A stretch of 5,285 bases of DNA from an uncultured Erysipelotrichaceae bacterium (lineage in GTDB: Bacteria > Bacillota_I > Bacilli_A > Erysipelotrichales > Erysipelotrichaceae), in assembly GCA_902782505.1 (NCBI GenBank), contig CACZNO010000248.1, forward strand, positions 1 through 5,285, given 5' to 3'. Below, piece after piece: positions 4,761 through 5,285 of the stretch. Position 1 is the first letter of the stretch. Each line of letters starts with the position of its first letter. Both the position numbers and the translations under genes were made by a program. The notes below the pieces were generated by a model that saw only the letters and a program-made list of their open reading frames with translations, was not told where the DNA came from and searched no databases.

Positions 4761-5285
4761 TCATCTTACCGGTGGTTTTGCTTTCAAAAATGACAGTATC
4801 TCGGATACGGTTTGGGACTGTTGTTCGTCCGTGCCGATCAGGGCTTCGCCGTCTCCGCTTTGTTTTCCGTAATTGCCGAACTGCGCGTGGTTGCCTCCCT
4901 CAATGATGAGTTCTTTCCCGCTCCAGTACGCTTTTCCTTCTTCGTAGGCCTTCCGGTTCAGACAATGATCCTCCGTCCCGTAAATGGATACAACCTTCAT
5001 CGCTTCCGGGATTTCCTTGACCGGGTAGGAAGCTAAGAAGATGATTCCCTCGAAGGCGTCGGGATGGCTGTTGACGTAATTCGCCGCGATCATGCCGCCC
5101 ATCGAATGACCGGCGATACACAGGTGCTCATACGACGTATCCTTCAGAAGATCCCCGGCGGCGTCCGTTTTGAAAATTGCCATGCGGAAGGGCATTTCCG
5201 CCAAGAAACAATCCGCCCCCGATTCCGCGATTTTGATCAACAACGGCGCATACGCGGTTTCCTCGACTTTGGCTCCCGGATAAAA
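4761..5285 (-). CDS. Alpha/beta hydrolase (abhydrolase family 5 type), C-terminal part
   Basis: The gene enters from the right edge already in frame; 174 residues and the TGA stop at 4761-4763 are visible, and the true start lies outside the window. The first residues, FYPGAKVEETAYAPL, follow the G-x-K-V-E-x-x-A-Y-A-P-L pattern expected after the oxyanion strand. AEMPFRMAIF is next. The nucleophile elbow GHSMGG places Ser61 (visible numbering), the acid is probably Asp106 (IYGTED), and the base His133 lies in GGNHAQFGNYG. The tail GKQSGDGEA is typical of this group, often annotated as carboxylesterase- or dienelactone-hydrolase-like. All three catalytic residues are present, so the enzyme should be active. 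Substrate unknown. The stop overlaps an ATG (ATGA at 4761-4764) and the next gene's ribosome site lies within 15 nt, indicating coupled expression with the MBL-fold hydrolase. Confidence 0.92.
   Translation of the reverse strand, partial: FYPGAKVEETAYAPLLIKIAESGADCFLAEMPFRMAIFKTDAAGDLLKDTSYEHLCIAGHSMGGMIAANYVNSHPDAFEGIIFLASYPVKEIPEAMKVVSIYGTEDHCLNRKAYEEGKAYWSGKELIIEGGNHAQFGNYGKQSGDGEALIGTDEQQSQTVSEILSFLKAKPPVR

Noticed and set aside
4750..4764. Longer start for the MBL-fold hydrolase adding MRRKH
   Set aside because: That ATG overlaps the previous stop and its codons are the GAGGAG ribosome site of the downstream ATG, where the family pattern MKVTFFG begins.

Overview
The window comes from a bacterial chromosome, most likely a Firmicute/Bacillota of the Clostridia or Erysipelotrichia type. 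Evidence for this is the roughly balanced base composition (by eye), strong purine-rich ribosome sites (AGGAGG, AAGGAGG, AAAGGGGG), extended -10 promoters (TGnTATAAT), U-tailed intrinsic terminators and the tight same-strand gene packing. Genus cannot be fixed from the sequence. All nine genes lie on the minus strand, so transcription runs from position 5285 down to 1. No stretch over 300 bases lacks a gene.

Region 1 (5285 to about 3860): the C-terminal part of an alpha/beta hydrolase (start outside the window) and a metallo-beta-lactamase-fold hydrolase, joined by an ATGA-type junction and closed by an intrinsic terminator at about 3860-3898.

Region 2 (about 3859 to 1045): an extended -10 promoter abuts that terminator. 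A leader of about 140 nt follows, then an operon of four genes: an MFS efflux-type transporter, a GNAT acetyltransferase, a small three-helix membrane protein and a low-molecular-weight protein-tyrosine phosphatase. The operon ends in an intrinsic terminator whose loop contains the phosphatase stop codon. The leader is the most interesting part. It holds a 25-codon ORF with its own ribosome site, a strong 13-bp hairpin inside that ORF, a competing 9-bp pairing, and an 8-bp hairpin that buries the transporter's Shine-Dalgarno sequence. This is the layout expected of ribosome-controlled translational attenuation of a drug-efflux gene.

Region 3 (about 1040 to 1): a gene of unknown function (134 aa) with its own -10 element. 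After it comes another extended -10 promoter driving a small tail-anchored protein (108 aa), which is followed after 18 nt by the start of an SPFH/band-7 (stomatin-like) membrane protein that runs off the left edge.

Functionally, the transporter, acetyltransferase and leader together suggest a response to a toxic small molecule. The last pair suggests a membrane-microdomain protein with a small membrane partner. Both are inferences from gene content and order.
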